Positions 7,685-7,833 of a stretch of DNA of 7,833 nt are shown here, piece after piece. Origin of the DNA: Prevotella sp. Lineage in GTDB: Bacteria > Bacteroidota > Bacteroidia > Bacteroidales > Bacteroidaceae. Both the position numbers and the translations under genes were made by a program. The notes below the pieces were generated by a model. That model was not told where the DNA came from, made no database searches, and worked only from the letters and a program-made list of their open reading frames with translations. The DNA is taken from NCBI GenBank assembly GCA_021203705.1, contig JAJQAR010000059.1, positions 1 to 7,833 on the forward strand, read 5' to 3'. How positions within the stretch are numbered: the stretch's first letter is position 1; each line of letters opens with the position of its first letter.

Positions 7685-7758
7685 CGGTGCGTACGAGATT
7701 CGAACTCGTGACCTCCTGCGTGACAGGCAGGCATTCTAACCAACTGAACTAACGCACC
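7685..7758 (-). tRNA. tRNA-Asp (anticodon GUC)
   Basis: A 74-nt complete cloverleaf reads on the minus strand. The acceptor stem GGTGCGT pairs with ACGCACC. The D arm contains AGTTGGTTA. The anticodon arm is CCTGC-CTGTCAC-GCAGG with anticodon GTC, and the T arm is ACGAG-TTCGAAT-CTCGT. The discriminator base is G (7685), standard for tRNA-Asp. The genome continues CAAA, so CCA is not encoded and must be added after processing. It lies 16 nt upstream of mtgA and 22 nt from a second identical copy. Confidence 0.97.
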
Positions 7759-7780
7759 TTACAAATAACCGCTTTCTATG

Positions 7781-7833
7781 CGGTGCGTACGAGATTCGAA
7801 CTCGTGACCTCCTGCGTGACAGGCAGGCATTCT
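7781..7833 (-). tRNA. tRNA-Asp (anticodon GUC), second copy, cut by the window end
   Basis: These 53 nt are identical to the 3' part of the neighbouring tRNA-Asp gene, covering the discriminator, 3' acceptor strand, T arm, variable region, anticodon arm (GTC) and part of the D arm. The 5' end lies beyond position 7833. The break is from the window edge, not a mutation. It is on the same strand, 22 nt upstream of the first copy, so both are probably processed from one precursor. Confidence 0.93.

Larger units (their letters stand above)
7683..7833. repeat. Direct repeat formed by tandem tRNA-Asp genes
   Basis: Positions 7683-7737 recur exactly at 7779-7833, a 96-nt period. The repeat is explained by the two tRNA genes plus two trailing bases (TG on the plus strand). 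The remaining spacer (7759-7778) has no match at the first copy's flank that I can see, so this is gene duplication, not a longer repeat unit, as far as the window shows. Confidence 0.85.

Overview
The window looks like an ordinary chromosomal stretch from a member of the Bacteroidota, most likely a Prevotella-like Bacteroidales. The reasons are a Bacteroidota-type promoter (TTTG, 20-nt spacer, TAnnTTTG) just before one gene, no strong Shine-Dalgarno sites at most starts, a lipoprotein signal followed by an acidic stretch, and a THUMP-like methyltransferase of a kind I know from this phylum. The genus is an inference, since no 16S or marker tree can be made here.

Layout: positions 1-209 hold no gene I can support. 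On the plus strand there is a lipoprotein (210-1172) built from two diverged copies of one domain, then a MATE-family multidrug/cation antiporter (1256-2599) with its own promoter and an almost absent 5' leader. From the right edge, on the minus strand, run two tandem identical tRNA-Asp(GUC) genes (the outer one cut by the window end), then mtgA (monofunctional peptidoglycan glycosyltransferase), a UvrD/PcrA-type DNA helicase with a C-terminal Tudor-like domain, a secreted M15/VanX-family D-Ala-D-Ala dipeptidase-like enzyme, and a class I SAM methyltransferase with a THUMP-like C-terminal part. Gaps are 16, 26 and 47 nt, and the last junction is a 4-nt ATGA overlap. I saw no terminator or phylum-type promoter at these junctions, so this is probably one transcription unit started upstream of the tRNAs, outside the window. 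The helicase stands functionally apart from the two cell-wall enzymes; the grouping may be only positional. The methyltransferase and MATE genes converge with two bases between their stop codons.

No CRISPR array, insertion sequence, prophage or defence system is visible. The points most worth a second look are the duplicated-domain lipoprotein, the tRNA/mtgA junction (including the false N-terminal extension it creates), the near-leaderless MATE transcript and the convergent 2-nt junction. I do not see an undescribed multi-gene system here.
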